NCBI GenBank assembly: GCA_016710165.1
Contig: JADJLJ010000001.1
Location: forward strand, 1,860,001 to 1,924,000
Direction of reading: 5' to 3'
From: Chitinophagaceae bacterium
GTDB lineage: Bacteria > Bacteroidota > Bacteroidia > Chitinophagales > Chitinophagaceae
DNA: 64,000 nucleotides
The position numbers and the translations under genes were made by a program. The notes beneath the pieces are model-generated. The model saw only the letters and a program-made list of their open reading frames with translations, made no database searches and had not been told where the DNA came from. Below are positions 1 through 9,217 of this stretch, piece by piece; within the stretch, counting starts at the first letter, position 1, and the number at the start of each line of letters is the position of its first letter.

Positions 1-137
1 ATTTGGCACAACCGATGTATACCTTGGGGATCTTTTACCGGCCGGCCTTTTAAAATAACTTTATTAAATGAAGGTTCGGCCGCAAGCCTGAAATCAATAT
101 TACCGAGTTCTTCAGCAGGTACCCTTCCAAAATCCAT
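1..137 (-). pseudogene. DUF72 family protein, 5' fragment with frameshift
   Basis: Only the N-terminus lies in the window; the gene runs off the left edge. Reading minus from the ATG at 137 gives MDFGRVPAEELGNIDF..., which I recognise as the start of Bacteroidota DUF72 (YecE-like, TIM-barrel) proteins. The family's next conserved stretch, PKVYIGCAK, is present but in another frame: removing one C from the run at 26-29 restores it. So either there is a one-base insertion in the gene or a homopolymer error in the sequence. The family's function is unknown. It is transcribed away from the crtD-like gene. Confidence 0.6.
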
Positions 138-352
138 GCGCTTTGTTTTAGTTATGACAATAAAATTAAGCCGATGTTTTCAAAATACGCCACGATTCAT
201 TTCTATGAAGCTATCAGTGAAGTGGTCCGTGGAGACACGAACCACGGCTGGATTTGGCATCTACGGTGACCCATGAGACGAACCATGGCCTGCTCCCTTT
301 TCCAAAACCCCAATCCGCCAAATCCGTTAATTTTGCATGCAACAATATAACT

Positions 353-1828
353 ATGACCACAGCGAATAAGAATACATGTGCCGTTATCGGCTCCGGCGTA
401 TCGGGACTGGCAGCAGCCATACGCATGCACAACAAAGGATATAAAGTGACCGTATTTGAAGCAAACTCCTTCCCCGGAGGCAAATGCAGCAGCGAATCAA
501 AAGACGGGTACCGCTTCGACATGGGCCCCTCGGTTTTCACCATGCCACACTACGTGGACGAACTTTTTGAGATGTCGGGCAAGAACCCCCGCGACCATTT
601 TAATTATATAAAACTCGACCCCGTTTACCGGTATTTCTTTGAAGACGGCAGCATGCTGGACGCATACCACGGCAAAGAAAAATTTGCTGAACAGATGGCT
701 CTGAAAACAACCGACAGCAAGGAAGACATCGCCCGGCACCTTGAGAAAACAAAAACAATTTACGGGTTAACAGAAGAAGTGTTCCTCCAGAACTCATTGC
801 ATAAGCTGAAGAACTTTTTTACCTGGCCCGTCTTCCGCGGCTTCCTCAACTTCGGCAAGATCGGCGCCTTTGATACCATGAATGGCGCCAACCAGAAGGC
901 ATTCAAGGATCCCCGGATGGTAAAGATATTCAACCGCTATTCCACCTACAACGGCTCAAGCCCCTTCCTGGCGCCCGCCACCCTGAATGTGATCGCCCAC
1001 GTGGAGATCATGAAAGGAGCCTATTATCCCCGGGGCGGCATGGTCAGCATCACAGCCTCCCTGGCCAAACTGGGTAAAGACATAGGCATACAGTTCAATT
1101 ACTCCACCCCCGTGAGGGAAATACTGATCGAAAATAAAAAAGCTGTAGGTGTACGTACCGATAAAGGGGCTGAACGATTTGATGTGGTCATCAGCAATAT
1201 GGATGTATACAACAGCTATAAAAAATTAATGCCCGGCATCAAAGGACCGGCCAAAACGCTGGACCAGCCAAAGTCAAGTTCCGGCATCATTTTTTACTGG
1301 GGCATCAAACACGAATTCAAACAACTGGGACTGCACAATATTTTCTTTGCCGATGACTATGAAGCCGAATTTGATACCATCTTCCGGAAAAAATCGATCT
1401 ACCACGACCCTACCATCTATGTGAACATCACCAGTAAACATACGCCCACCGACGCCCCTCCCGGCTGTGAGAACTGGTTTGCCTTCATCAACGTGCCCAA
1501 CAACCAGGGGCAGGACTGGGATGCATTCATTGCCGAAGCAAGGGAACACATGATCCGGAAAGCAAACCGGATACTTAAAACAGATATCCGGCCGCTGATA
1601 GAGACCGAAATGGTTTTTGACCCAAGGATCATCGAAAGCAGGACATCCAGCGCTTTCGGCGCCATTTATGGCAACAGTTCCAATAACAAGTTTGCTGCAT
1701 TTTTACGCCATGCCAATTTTTCAAAGGATATAAAAAATCTTTATTTCTGTGGCGGGAGTGTTCACCCCGGTCCCAGCATCCCGCTTTGCCTATTATCGGC
1801 GAAGATCACTACGAACCTGATCAAATAG
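353..1828 (+). CDS. crtD: Carotenoid 3,4-desaturase-like FAD oxidoreductase (CrtD type)
   Basis: Member of the CrtI/CrtD phytoene-desaturase family, 491 aa from the ATG at 353; the longer open frame from 254 only adds unconserved residues before the dinucleotide fold. Seen: FAD-binding GSGVSG at residues 13-18, then an FxxNxFPGGK-like segment and GYRFDMGPS, and near the C-terminus FCGGSVHPGPSIP, the family's second FAD contact. In Bacteroidota such proteins usually act as 1'-hydroxycarotenoid 3',4'-desaturase. A cruF-type hydratase in the nearby crt operon supports that role. It could instead act on another polyene, or belong with the acyl-ACP operon downstream; it is on that operon's strand but separated by 341 bp. 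Confidence 0.7.
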   Translation: MTTANKNTCAVIGSGVSGLAAAIRMHNKGYKVTVFEANSFPGGKCSSESKDGYRFDMGPSVFTMPHYVDELFEMSGKNPRDHFNYIKLDPVYRYFFEDGSMLDAYHGKEKFAEQMALKTTDSKEDIARHLEKTKTIYGLTEEVFLQNSLHKLKNFFTWPVFRGFLNFGKIGAFDTMNGANQKAFKDPRMVKIFNRYSTYNGSSPFLAPATLNVIAHVEIMKGAYYPRGGMVSITASLAKLGKDIGIQFNYSTPVREILIENKKAVGVRTDKGAERFDVVISNMDVYNSYKKLMPGIKGPAKTLDQPKSSSGIIFYWGIKHEFKQLGLHNIFFADDYEAEFDTIFRKKSIYHDPTIYVNITSKHTPTDAPPGCENWFAFINVPNNQGQDWDAFIAEAREHMIRKANRILKTDIRPLIETEMVFDPRIIESRTSSAFGAIYGNSSNNKFAAFLRHANFSKDIKNLYFCGGSVHPGPSIPLCLLSAKITTNLIK

Positions 1829-2169
1829 GGTTGAACCACTTATAAGTTGGATTGAACCACATAGGCACATAGGAAACATAGATATGGTCTATGTGGTTAG
1901 CTATGTGGTATAACCTGTCTTTCCTGCCTATCCCGCCGATGGCGGGACAAGTTGTGGTTCAAATGTTCAATAATTTTCCTATACCAAAACATCAAATAAA
2001 TTATTGGCCCAAGGCTGCTTATTTAGATTAAATTTGCGGCACTTTATTATAAAACAAAAATGAAACCCGCTTTATTATATTTAACCGGTTACCACTGTCA
2101 AATGTCAGTTCTCCCCTTTAGGGGATGGGGGCAGGGGCAGTCATGGAGGCGGAACGGGGGCGGCAAAAC
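1829..2169. repeat. Intergenic region with nested inverted repeats
   Basis: This gap of 341 bp has no convincing gene. Seen: outer arms TTGAACCACA (1852-1861) and TGTGGTTCAA (1953-1962); inside them repeated ACCACATAG and CTATGTGGT units; and a tight stem TCCCGCC/GGCGGGA (1931-1937 and 1941-1947, loop GAT). The whole 111-bp unit could fold back on itself, like a MITE or REP-type element, and may end transcription of crtD. Downstream lie a possible promoter and the palindromic CCCCTTTAGGGG motif (2113-2124). Confidence 0.5.
2004..2036 (+). promoter_or_regulatory. Possible Bacteroidota-type promoter for the ABC/ACP operon
   Basis: TAAATTTG at 2029-2036 matches the Bacteroidota -7 consensus TAnnTTTG. 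A TTG at 2004-2006 lies 22 nt upstream, slightly farther than the usual spacing of about 19-21. It is in the right place to drive the plus-strand operon starting at 2170. Confidence 0.35.
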
Positions 2170-2922
2170 ATGAACAATACGGCGATCATAGAGATAGAGA
2201 ACCTTACCAAGACCTTTAAAAATGCTACGGAGCCGGCGGTGAACGGAATTTCTTTTTCCATTTACCGCAACGAGATCTTCGGGTTACTTGGCCCGAATGG
2301 TGCAGGCAAAACAACCACCATCTCCATTCTCTGCGGCCTGTTTGCCCCTACCAGCGGGAAAGTGATGATAGAAGGAAAAGACCTGCATACGGAATCTGCT
2401 TCCATCAAAAAGATCATTGGCGTTGTGCCCCAGGACATCGCATTATACCCTACGCTGACCGCCCGGGAGAACCTTGAATTTTACGGAAGCATGTATGGCC
2501 TGCATGGAAAAGAACTCAAAGACAGGATCGGTTCCTGGCTGGATAAGCTGGGATTGACGGATGCAGCCAGTAGAAAGATATCCACCTATTCCGGTGGCAT
2601 GAAGCGGAGGGTGAACCTCATCGCCGGGATATTACACAGTCCCAGGATCCTGTTCCTGGACGAACCCACGGTTGGTGTGGATGTTCACAGCCGCAACGTG
2701 ATCATTGACCACTTAAAGAACATCAACGCGGAAGGCACCACCATCATATACACTTCGCACCACATGGAAGAAGCAGAAACATTTTGTACAAGGGTGTCCA
2801 TTATTGATCATGGTAAGATACTTACACAGGGCACACCCGCTGAACTGATCAGCAGGAATCCCGGCGCCGCCAACCTGGAAACCGTGTTCCTGAACCTGAC
2901 CAAAAGAAAACTCAGAGACTGA
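2170..2922 (+). CDS. ABC transporter ATP-binding protein
   Basis: ABC-type ATPase of 250 aa. Start chosen at the ATG at 2170, because the preceding residues of the longer frame come from repeat-like DNA. Seen: Walker A GPNGAGKT at residues 41-48, Q-loop VPQD, signature SGGM, Walker B ILFLDEP and H-loop TSHH. It is of the CcmA/DrrA/NatA exporter class that pairs with ABC-2 permeases, and the next gene (overlap ATGA at 2920-2924) is one. Its place ahead of an ACP and biosynthetic enzymes suggests export of their product (inference); the substrate is unknown. Confidence 0.9.
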   Translation: MNNTAIIEIENLTKTFKNATEPAVNGISFSIYRNEIFGLLGPNGAGKTTTISILCGLFAPTSGKVMIEGKDLHTESASIKKIIGVVPQDIALYPTLTARENLEFYGSMYGLHGKELKDRIGSWLDKLGLTDAASRKISTYSGGMKRRVNLIAGILHSPRILFLDEPTVGVDVHSRNVIIDHLKNINAEGTTIIYTSHHMEEAETFCTRVSIIDHGKILTQGTPAELISRNPGAANLETVFLNLTKRKLRD

Positions 2923-4217
2923 TGATGACAAAACTATTGGCAACGGTAAAAAAAGAGACCCTGCTTCTCCTGCGTGATAAGGTCGGGTTGTCTATCCTGT
3001 TCCTGATGCCCATGGTACTCATCTTTGTAATGACCCTGGTACAGGACTCGGCCTTTAAGACCATGAATGAGAAAGGGATCCCAGTTGTATTTGTAGATAA
3101 TGACCATGATTCGCTGGGCATACTGATCGGGCAGGGACTGCGGGACAACGACCTTTGTTATGTGAGCGACCTGATCGACGGAAAACCCGCCACTGCTGAT
3201 CTTGCACAGAAAGCGGTGCAGGAAGGCAGGTTCCTGGTGGGCATTGTAATTCCAAAAGGTGCCACAGAAGCGATCCGCAAAAACGTGACCCGCCTGGTGA
3301 GTGAAACACTGAACAGTGAAGATACGGCTGCAACAACAATAATGCAGCCACAGGATTCGGTAGAGATCACCATCCTGATAGACCCGGTTGCAAAAAAGTC
3401 CTTTCTTATTTCTGTCACCAGCAACCTGCGGGAGTTCATCTCCGAAGTTAAAACAAAGATCATGTTCCAGACATTCGCTGACCAGGTGGCCGAGGTCATC
3501 CCGGATAAGAACAACGCCCCGAAAAATTCTTATAAAAGATCGCAGATCATAACCTATAAAGAAGTGTATGCTTCCAAATCGGAAGACAAGATCGTTCCCA
3601 ATGCCGTACAGCACAACGTGCCTGCCTGGACCATCTTTGCCATGTTCTTTATCGCCATCCCCCTTTCGAGCAGCATACTCAAGGAAAAGAATGAAGGAAG
3701 TGTTTTCCGCCTGCATACCATGCCCACCCCTTACCTGCTCCTGGTGAACGGCAAGATCATCGTGTATGTGATCGTATGCCTGATACAGTTCTTACTGATG
3801 CTTTCGGTAGGGCAGGTATTTTTACCCATGCTTGGTTTGCCCGCCCTTGTGATAGGGAACAGCATGGCCGGCATTTTTATTTTAACCCTTGCCACCGCAT
3901 TTGCCGCAACCGGTTATGGTGTAATGGTAGGTACCCTGGCCAGCACCGAACACCAGGCTGCCATCATGGGCTCACTTTCCATACTTTTATTATCGGCATT
4001 GGGGGGTATTTGGGTTCCCAGCTATGTAATGCCCGAAGTGATGCGTAATATCAGTGCCTGGTCGCCGCTCAACTGGTCGCTGGAAGGATTCTATAAACTC
4101 TTTTTAAGAGGGGGTGACGTAGCTGATATTCTTTCAGAAGCCGTTAAACTGGTATTATTCTTTTTGGTAACCATGACCATTTCATCCATTGCAAACCGTA
4201 AAAAAAGATCCGTGTAA
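2922..4217 (+). CDS. ABC-2 type transporter permease
   Basis: Inner-membrane partner of the ATPase before it, 431 aa, starting within that gene's stop codon. One transmembrane helix lies near residues 20-42. A large soluble domain follows (about 45-225), as in the ABC-2 permeases (ABC2_membrane_3) with a large extracytoplasmic loop. A C-terminal cluster of about five helices runs from about 230 to 425. The gene ends 2 bp before the acyl carrier protein start, so all belong to one transcript. Substrate unknown. Confidence 0.85.
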   Translation: MMTKLLATVKKETLLLLRDKVGLSILFLMPMVLIFVMTLVQDSAFKTMNEKGIPVVFVDNDHDSLGILIGQGLRDNDLCYVSDLIDGKPATADLAQKAVQEGRFLVGIVIPKGATEAIRKNVTRLVSETLNSEDTAATTIMQPQDSVEITILIDPVAKKSFLISVTSNLREFISEVKTKIMFQTFADQVAEVIPDKNNAPKNSYKRSQIITYKEVYASKSEDKIVPNAVQHNVPAWTIFAMFFIAIPLSSSILKEKNEGSVFRLHTMPTPYLLLVNGKIIVYVIVCLIQFLLMLSVGQVFLPMLGLPALVIGNSMAGIFILTLATAFAATGYGVMVGTLASTEHQAAIMGSLSILLLSALGGIWVPSYVMPEVMRNISAWSPLNWSLEGFYKLFLRGGDVADILSEAVKLVLFFLVTMTISSIANRKKRSV

Positions 4218-4219
4218 GC

Positions 4220-4465
4220 ATGAACCAGCAGATCATCATAGAAGATATAAAAAGATATATTGAAAAGAACATCCTGGATGCATCCGTTAAAATTGATGCC
4301 GATACCGACCTCAAAAGCGCCGGCATCGATTCCTTTTCAACCGTGGAGATCATTTTGTTCATTGAGCGCAAATACGGTACCGCCATTCCTGATGACAAAC
4401 TGGTGCCTGAAAATTTCAAAACAATCCGGTCGCTGGCTGCCACGGTGCAGGAGCTGATGCCCTGA
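4220..4465 (+). CDS. Acyl/peptidyl carrier protein
   Basis: A stand-alone carrier protein of 81 aa. The phosphopantetheine attachment motif GIDSFS puts the modified serine at residue 38, with the usual acidic helix II after it (VEIILFIERKYG). Housekeeping fatty-acid ACPs read DSLD here; DSFS and the genes around it point to a dedicated secondary-metabolism carrier. The next genes encode a condensation-like acyltransferase, an FAD oxidoreductase and an AMP-forming ligase, which could release, modify and load the tethered group (inference). Confidence 0.88.
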   Translation: MNQQIIIEDIKRYIEKNILDASVKIDADTDLKSAGIDSFSTVEIILFIERKYGTAIPDDKLVPENFKTIRSLAATVQELMP

Positions 4466-4488
4466 CCTGCCATAAAGAATCAACCGCT

Positions 4489-5805
4489 ATGCAATCTTTC
4501 AACAAACACCTGCTTCCCAAAAAAGTGATCCTGAGCGGTGCCGATTGCTTTCACCTGGTGCTGGATAAACACGCACAGAAACACGGGGCCGGCGGCAATG
4601 TGATGCGTAAGGTCTTTTACTTCAACAAACCCTTGTCGTTTGAAAAAATTGACCGTCTCCTGAAAAGTTCCCCGGTCATCTACTGGCTTTGCAATATCCG
4701 GCTTTGTGAAGGGCTGCTGTTCCAGAAACCCTTCTGGGAATATACCGACAAGGGCAACGAAATTATTTCCCGGGAACATCATACAGCCGTCGAAAATGAG
4801 ATACCCGCGGAGATCCTTGCCCGTGACATCACCACCCGGTCTGAACGTTTCATTGAAGCAGACCTGGTGCATTATCCTTCCGGCGCATGTGCTTTTGTAA
4901 TCTCGTGGAACCATATCCTGCTGGATGCAAAAGGGACCACCCTGCTGTTCGAACATTTAAATCAGCTGTCGGAAAATAAAACACAGGACTTCGGTCTTTT
5001 TTTCCCGGGGCCCGAAAAAAGGACAGGTATCGTAACCTACATCCGGAATATGTACAAAGTGAAAAGCTTTGTGCAGAATTCTGCCAGGCCCCCCGTTTGC
5101 TCTGTTGCCAGTAAAAAAGTAAAAAGCGAAGGCGGTATTACGGCCGCCAAGGTCATTTCATTCAATACGGCTGAAACAAAAAAAATAAATGACAATGCTT
5201 TTAAAGCAGGCAGCCGGTTCGGACCAACCTTATACCTCATTGCCTGTTGTTCGCACATCATCAACCAGCTCAGCCGCCAGAAAAATAAATCGGGCGACCT
5301 GTGGCTGCCCGTGCCATACGATGGCAGGCTGAAAGGCGCTACCGGCCCCCTGATATCAAACTGTGTATCCTTCTTGTTTTACCGGATCCCGCAACAGGAG
5401 CTGGGGAGCGTATCGCAAACAGTGAAATATTTAAGTGCGCAGATGATGGAGCAGGTAAAGGAAGGCATCCCGCAGCGGTACACAATGTTCCTCAACATGA
5501 TGCGCCATGTTCCGCTCTGGTTATATTACTTCCTGATAAGCAAGACGGGCAAGGGCGTGTTCGCCAGTTTCCTGTACACGTCCACCGGCGATAATTTCAA
5601 TAACCTGCATTCCCTGTTCGGCGAACCCATCCGTGACATCCATATGATACCGGCGCTTACTTTTCCGCCAGGCCTTACATTTGTATTTCTGAAGCATGAT
5701 GACGAACTGAGTGTGAACATCGCTTACTCACCCGACATCATCCATGACGGAGACCTGGATTTTATTGAGCACCGGATTAAACAAATACTGACAGCCGATC
5801 ATTAA
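4489..5805 (+). CDS. Condensation-domain-like acyltransferase
   Basis: A 438-aa protein that I assign to the CoA/ACP-dependent acyltransferase superfamily (NRPS condensation, WS/DGAT, PapA) from overall shape and one motif. The segment SWNHILLDAKG at about 139-149 has H142 and D146 in the H-x3-D arrangement, with N141 where condensation domains usually have the first His of HHxxxDG. A second conserved-looking region (LPVPYDGRLKG, about residue 280) fits the latch or floor part of such folds. It likely moves the ACP-bound acyl or aminoacyl group to an unknown acceptor. It overlaps the next start by one base. Confidence 0.65.
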   Translation: MQSFNKHLLPKKVILSGADCFHLVLDKHAQKHGAGGNVMRKVFYFNKPLSFEKIDRLLKSSPVIYWLCNIRLCEGLLFQKPFWEYTDKGNEIISREHHTAVENEIPAEILARDITTRSERFIEADLVHYPSGACAFVISWNHILLDAKGTTLLFEHLNQLSENKTQDFGLFFPGPEKRTGIVTYIRNMYKVKSFVQNSARPPVCSVASKKVKSEGGITAAKVISFNTAETKKINDNAFKAGSRFGPTLYLIACCSHIINQLSRQKNKSGDLWLPVPYDGRLKGATGPLISNCVSFLFYRIPQQELGSVSQTVKYLSAQMMEQVKEGIPQRYTMFLNMMRHVPLWLYYFLISKTGKGVFASFLYTSTGDNFNNLHSLFGEPIRDIHMIPALTFPPGLTFVFLKHDDELSVNIAYSPDIIHDGDLDFIEHRIKQILTADH

Positions 5806-7049
5806 TGGAAACTGTTGAACATACCGACATCGTTGTGCTGGGGGGTGGCTCCGCCGGAATTGCAGCTGCTGTAGCGGCATCCCGGAAAGGACTGAAAGTG
5901 ACCCTGATCGAACGCAATGCTTTTTTAGGCGGAAAAGCAACCGCTTCCGAAGTGGGAACCGTTTGTGGCCTGTATCATTTCAGCAAAACGGAAAATGCCG
6001 AATATGTGGTAAAAGGTTTTGCAAAGGAATTTGCCGAAATGCTCCAGGAAAAATCCGGCACAAAACCATTGCACAATCCGGAGGGATTGCATTACCTGCC
6101 CTATACTATTGAAGCGTTCAAGGAAATATGCCTGCAGTTACTCAGCCAGGATAATATCACCGTTCACTTCAACGCTGTTTTAAAAAATGTGGAGACGGAA
6201 AATGAAAAGATAACCGCTGTTTCGGCCATTGCGGACGGCAAACCAGTCACTATTTTTTTAAGATCGCTCATCGATTGTTCCGGCGACAGTGTAATAAGCA
6301 ATGCAGCCGGTCTGCCCCTTATCAAAACAACCAATTACCAGGCGGCTGCCCAGCTTTTTACCATGGAAGGCGTTGCAGAAGATAATGAATCCCGCCTGGG
6401 CCTCATCATGATGAAGGCATTGAGAGCCGCGATTGATAACGATATCCTTCCGGATTTTTATGACCGGGTTTATGTTGTGCAGGGATCATTGCGGAATAAT
6501 TGTGTGAGCCTGAAAGTAGGGATCCCGTTACCGGTAACCTATGCATCCGGCAACCTGCAGGAACTGAAAACAGTTGCCCTCAGTTTTGTTGACAACCTTT
6601 CAAAATTCCTGGTGAAAAATGTTGCTGCGTTCAAACAGGCACGCATACAGCATATTGCGCCTGAAGTGGGTGTACGAACCGGGCAACGAAGCGTAGGTAA
6701 ATACCTGCTTACCGAAGACGATGTTCTTCAGTGCAGAAAATTTGAAGATGGCGTTGCCAATGCCGCCTGGCCCATTGAAGAGTGGATACAGCACCGCCGG
6801 GTAAGTATGCGTTATTTTGCAGAGCATGATTTTTACCAGGTTCCCGCAGCCTGCCTGCAGTCGGACAGCATATCAAATTTATTTTTTGCCGGAAGGAATA
6901 TCTCCGCAACCGAAAGCGCCATTGCCAGTGCACGGGTAATGGGAATATGCCTGCAAACCGGCTATGCCGCCGGTTCTCTTGCAGCAGCATCTGCCCTGGG
7001 CCTTTCACAAAACGAAGCAGTAAAACAGGTACAAAACGGCCAATTGTAA
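5805..7049 (+). CDS. FAD-dependent oxidoreductase (FAD_oxidored type)
   Basis: A 414-aa flavoprotein. The N-terminus has a Rossmann motif, LGGGSAGIAAAVAA, then ERNAFLGGKAT. The C-terminus has FAGRNISATESAIASARVMG, both typical of the PF12831 FAD-dependent oxidoreductase family. Its substrate cannot be read from the sequence. Lying between an ACP/condensation pair and an AMP ligase, it may oxidise a carrier-bound or released intermediate (inference). Its ATG overlaps the TAA of the upstream gene, which suggests coupled translation. 13 bp separate it from the ligase. Confidence 0.8.
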   Translation: METVEHTDIVVLGGGSAGIAAAVAASRKGLKVTLIERNAFLGGKATASEVGTVCGLYHFSKTENAEYVVKGFAKEFAEMLQEKSGTKPLHNPEGLHYLPYTIEAFKEICLQLLSQDNITVHFNAVLKNVETENEKITAVSAIADGKPVTIFLRSLIDCSGDSVISNAAGLPLIKTTNYQAAAQLFTMEGVAEDNESRLGLIMMKALRAAIDNDILPDFYDRVYVVQGSLRNNCVSLKVGIPLPVTYASGNLQELKTVALSFVDNLSKFLVKNVAAFKQARIQHIAPEVGVRTGQRSVGKYLLTEDDVLQCRKFEDGVANAAWPIEEWIQHRRVSMRYFAEHDFYQVPAACLQSDSISNLFFAGRNISATESAIASARVMGICLQTGYAAGSLAAASALGLSQNEAVKQVQNGQL

Positions 7050-7062
7050 GTATTTTCGCAGG

Positions 7063-8505
7063 ATGAAGCAACTGCCTGTGTATGAGATCCTGAAAGAGGC
7101 TGCCGGAAAATGGCCCAACAATCCCGCCGTATATGATGACCTGGGAATGATCAGTTTCCAGCAACTTTTCACCGAAACAGAAGAACTCCGCGGTCACCTG
7201 CTTAAGATGGGGATCAAAGAAGGTATGGGTATTGGCGTGATGGCAGCCAACGGGCGGAGTTTTATCACCGGCATTTTTGCCGCAGTGGGTTGCGGCGCTG
7301 CCGTGATGCCCATGTCGCCGCTTTTAAAAAAGCCGGAGGTGGATGATATTCTTAAAGATGCAAAACTGCATGCTATCCTGGACGACCGCTCCGGGATACA
7401 ACCGCTGGATACCATTGAAACCGTCATTCCCTTACAGCAGGGTTCATTCCGCTTCAGTTATACCAACATCCACGAATCGGTTGCCTTTGCCCCGTTCGTG
7501 AACCAGCCGGCATTCATCCGTTTCACTTCCGGCACTACCGGTAAATCAAAAGGGGTCATTGTTTCCCACCAGTCGGTGCTGGAGCGGATAACCGCTGCCA
7601 ACAAAGGCCTGGAACTGGGCAGCAACGACACGGTGATCTGGGTGCTGCCCATGGCCTATCACTTCATGGTTTCCATTGTGCTTTATGTGAAATTCGGAAC
7701 AGCCATTGCCGTAGCAAAAGATTTCCTGGCAAAGAATATCATTGACAGCTGCAACCGGCATAAAGGAACATTGCTCTACGCTTCTCCCCTGCAGATAAAA
7801 TTACTGGCCGGTGATCCGGGCAAAGAACAAATGCCTTCATTGAAAAAGGTGATCTCAACATCTGCCGCCATTTCAACGGAAGTGTGCAAAGCATTTAAAG
7901 AACGGTTTCATATTGACGTAAGCCAGGCATACGGAATCATTGAGATCGGTTTGCCGATACTCAACTATGTAAGATCTGCCGAACATCCCGAAGCGGTTGG
8001 TTATGCCGTGCCGGGATATACCGTTGACATACTGGATGACAATGACCAGCCTTTGCCAACAGGGCATATTGGACAACTGGGCATTAAAGGACCCGGTATG
8101 TTTGATGCCTATCTTGTACCGCCTGCACTTCGCAATGAGGTTTTAAAGAATGGATATTTCCTGACGGCTGACCTTGCATCCAAAACTGCCGATGGGCTGA
8201 TAAAGATCGAAGGCCGTTCCAAATCGGTCATCAATGTATCGGGACTGAAAGTGTTTCCCGAAGAAGTGGAAGCGGTGCTGGAAACGATCCCCCAGGTGAA
8301 GCAGGCCCGTATCAGCAGCAGCCCCCACCCGCTGATGGGACAGATCATTGAGGCCGAACTTGTTTTACAGGAAGGGGCAACGCTTGATCCCGAAGATATT
8401 TTAACCTATTGCAAAAAACGCCTTTCCGCTTTTAAAGCACCACAGCGGATAAAGATCGTTGATTCGTTGCCAATGACGGGTAGTGGAAAATTACAGCGGC
8501 ATTAA
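7063..8505 (+). CDS. AMP-dependent synthetase/ligase
   Basis: Adenylate-forming enzyme (ANL superfamily), 480 aa. It activates a carboxylic acid with ATP and passes it to CoA or a carrier protein. Seen: P-loop FTSGTTGKSKG at 154-164, an AYGIIE-like A5 region, the hinge and C-domain FPEEVE, and the catalytic lysine in the C-terminal PMTGSGK. The free-standing ACP at 4220 is the obvious acceptor. Substrate (fatty, aryl or amino acid) is not predictable by eye. The gene ends tail to tail with crtYcd, overlapping it by 4 bp. Confidence 0.87.
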   Translation: MKQLPVYEILKEAAGKWPNNPAVYDDLGMISFQQLFTETEELRGHLLKMGIKEGMGIGVMAANGRSFITGIFAAVGCGAAVMPMSPLLKKPEVDDILKDAKLHAILDDRSGIQPLDTIETVIPLQQGSFRFSYTNIHESVAFAPFVNQPAFIRFTSGTTGKSKGVIVSHQSVLERITAANKGLELGSNDTVIWVLPMAYHFMVSIVLYVKFGTAIAVAKDFLAKNIIDSCNRHKGTLLYASPLQIKLLAGDPGKEQMPSLKKVISTSAAISTEVCKAFKERFHIDVSQAYGIIEIGLPILNYVRSAEHPEAVGYAVPGYTVDILDDNDQPLPTGHIGQLGIKGPGMFDAYLVPPALRNEVLKNGYFLTADLASKTADGLIKIEGRSKSVINVSGLKVFPEEVEAVLETIPQVKQARISSSPHPLMGQIIEAELVLQEGATLDPEDILTYCKKRLSAFKAPQRIKIVDSLPMTGSGKLQRH

Positions 8506-9188
8506 TTACCTGCCTTCCGTTTTTCATAAATAACAATATTCATCAGCACCAGCAGCATTCCGTAAAATACATCCTCAACCGGAATAGTATGGATGCGGAT
8601 ACCGAGATTTTCCGCATCGTTGTACAAAACAACGGGTATGGCAGTAAGAAACCCATTCACGATCAAAAAGGGAATAAGGCAAACCGCGTAGGAGATCAAA
8701 AAGGGAAGCGCATCAAACCCTTTAAAATAATTCCTGAAAAGATAGAGGCTGAAGATGAAAACGCCGTTCAGGATGAATGTCCAGCCGGTATAGTATCTAT
8801 CATGATAAAGCACCCCGGTAATCAGCAAAACGGCTGCCAGTCCCATCAAAAAATGATCCGCCTGTTTTTTCTCCTTCAGCCGGGGGAAATAACTTCTTAT
8901 ACAGGCATAAATGAAGACACAGCAGTAGGGAACGATCAGAAAGAAAAGCACTTCTTCCAGGGGAAGGTTTATGATCTTTATCCCGGTTATGTACGCTTCA
9001 TTAAAACTCCATACGCCTTTTGAGGTGAAGTACATATCCCATGCAATGTACAGGATGGCAGGAAAGAGCATGGCCGGGAAAAGGTATTTCCAGTTCTTAT
9101 AGAATGCCACTTTCTTATCGAAACTCAATGCCAGGGGCCCGGTAATGGATGCTGCCAGGATGAGGAAATATATGTAGTGGTTGTTCAA
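8502..9188 (-). CDS. crtYcd: Lycopene cyclase, fused CrtYc-CrtYd type
   Basis: Integral-membrane lycopene cyclase of 228 aa with about seven helices. It joins the two half-domains that some bacteria encode separately. Each half keeps its conserved motif: PLEE at residues 76-79 and PVED at 203-206. The start is a TTG at 9188; no ATG is available in frame, and the reading gives the expected N-terminus. Last gene of the crtI-crtB-idi-cruF-crtZ-crtYcd operon, 29 bp after crtZ. It would cyclise one or both ends of lycopene to beta rings. Confidence 0.85.
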   Translation of the reverse strand: MNNHYIYFLILAASITGPLALSFDKKVAFYKNWKYLFPAMLFPAILYIAWDMYFTSKGVWSFNEAYITGIKIINLPLEEVLFFLIVPYCCVFIYACIRSYFPRLKEKKQADHFLMGLAAVLLITGVLYHDRYYTGWTFILNGVFIFSLYLFRNYFKGFDALPFLISYAVCLIPFLIVNGFLTAIPVVLYNDAENLGIRIHTIPVEDVFYGMLLVLMNIVIYEKRKAGN

Positions 9189-9217
9189 TGCCGGGAATGT
9201 CTGGTGCGAAGGGTTGG

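Noticed and set aside
203..543. Overlapping open frames on the opposite strand of the crtD-like gene
   Set aside because: Their residues show no family features and the plus-strand gene explains the coding signal.
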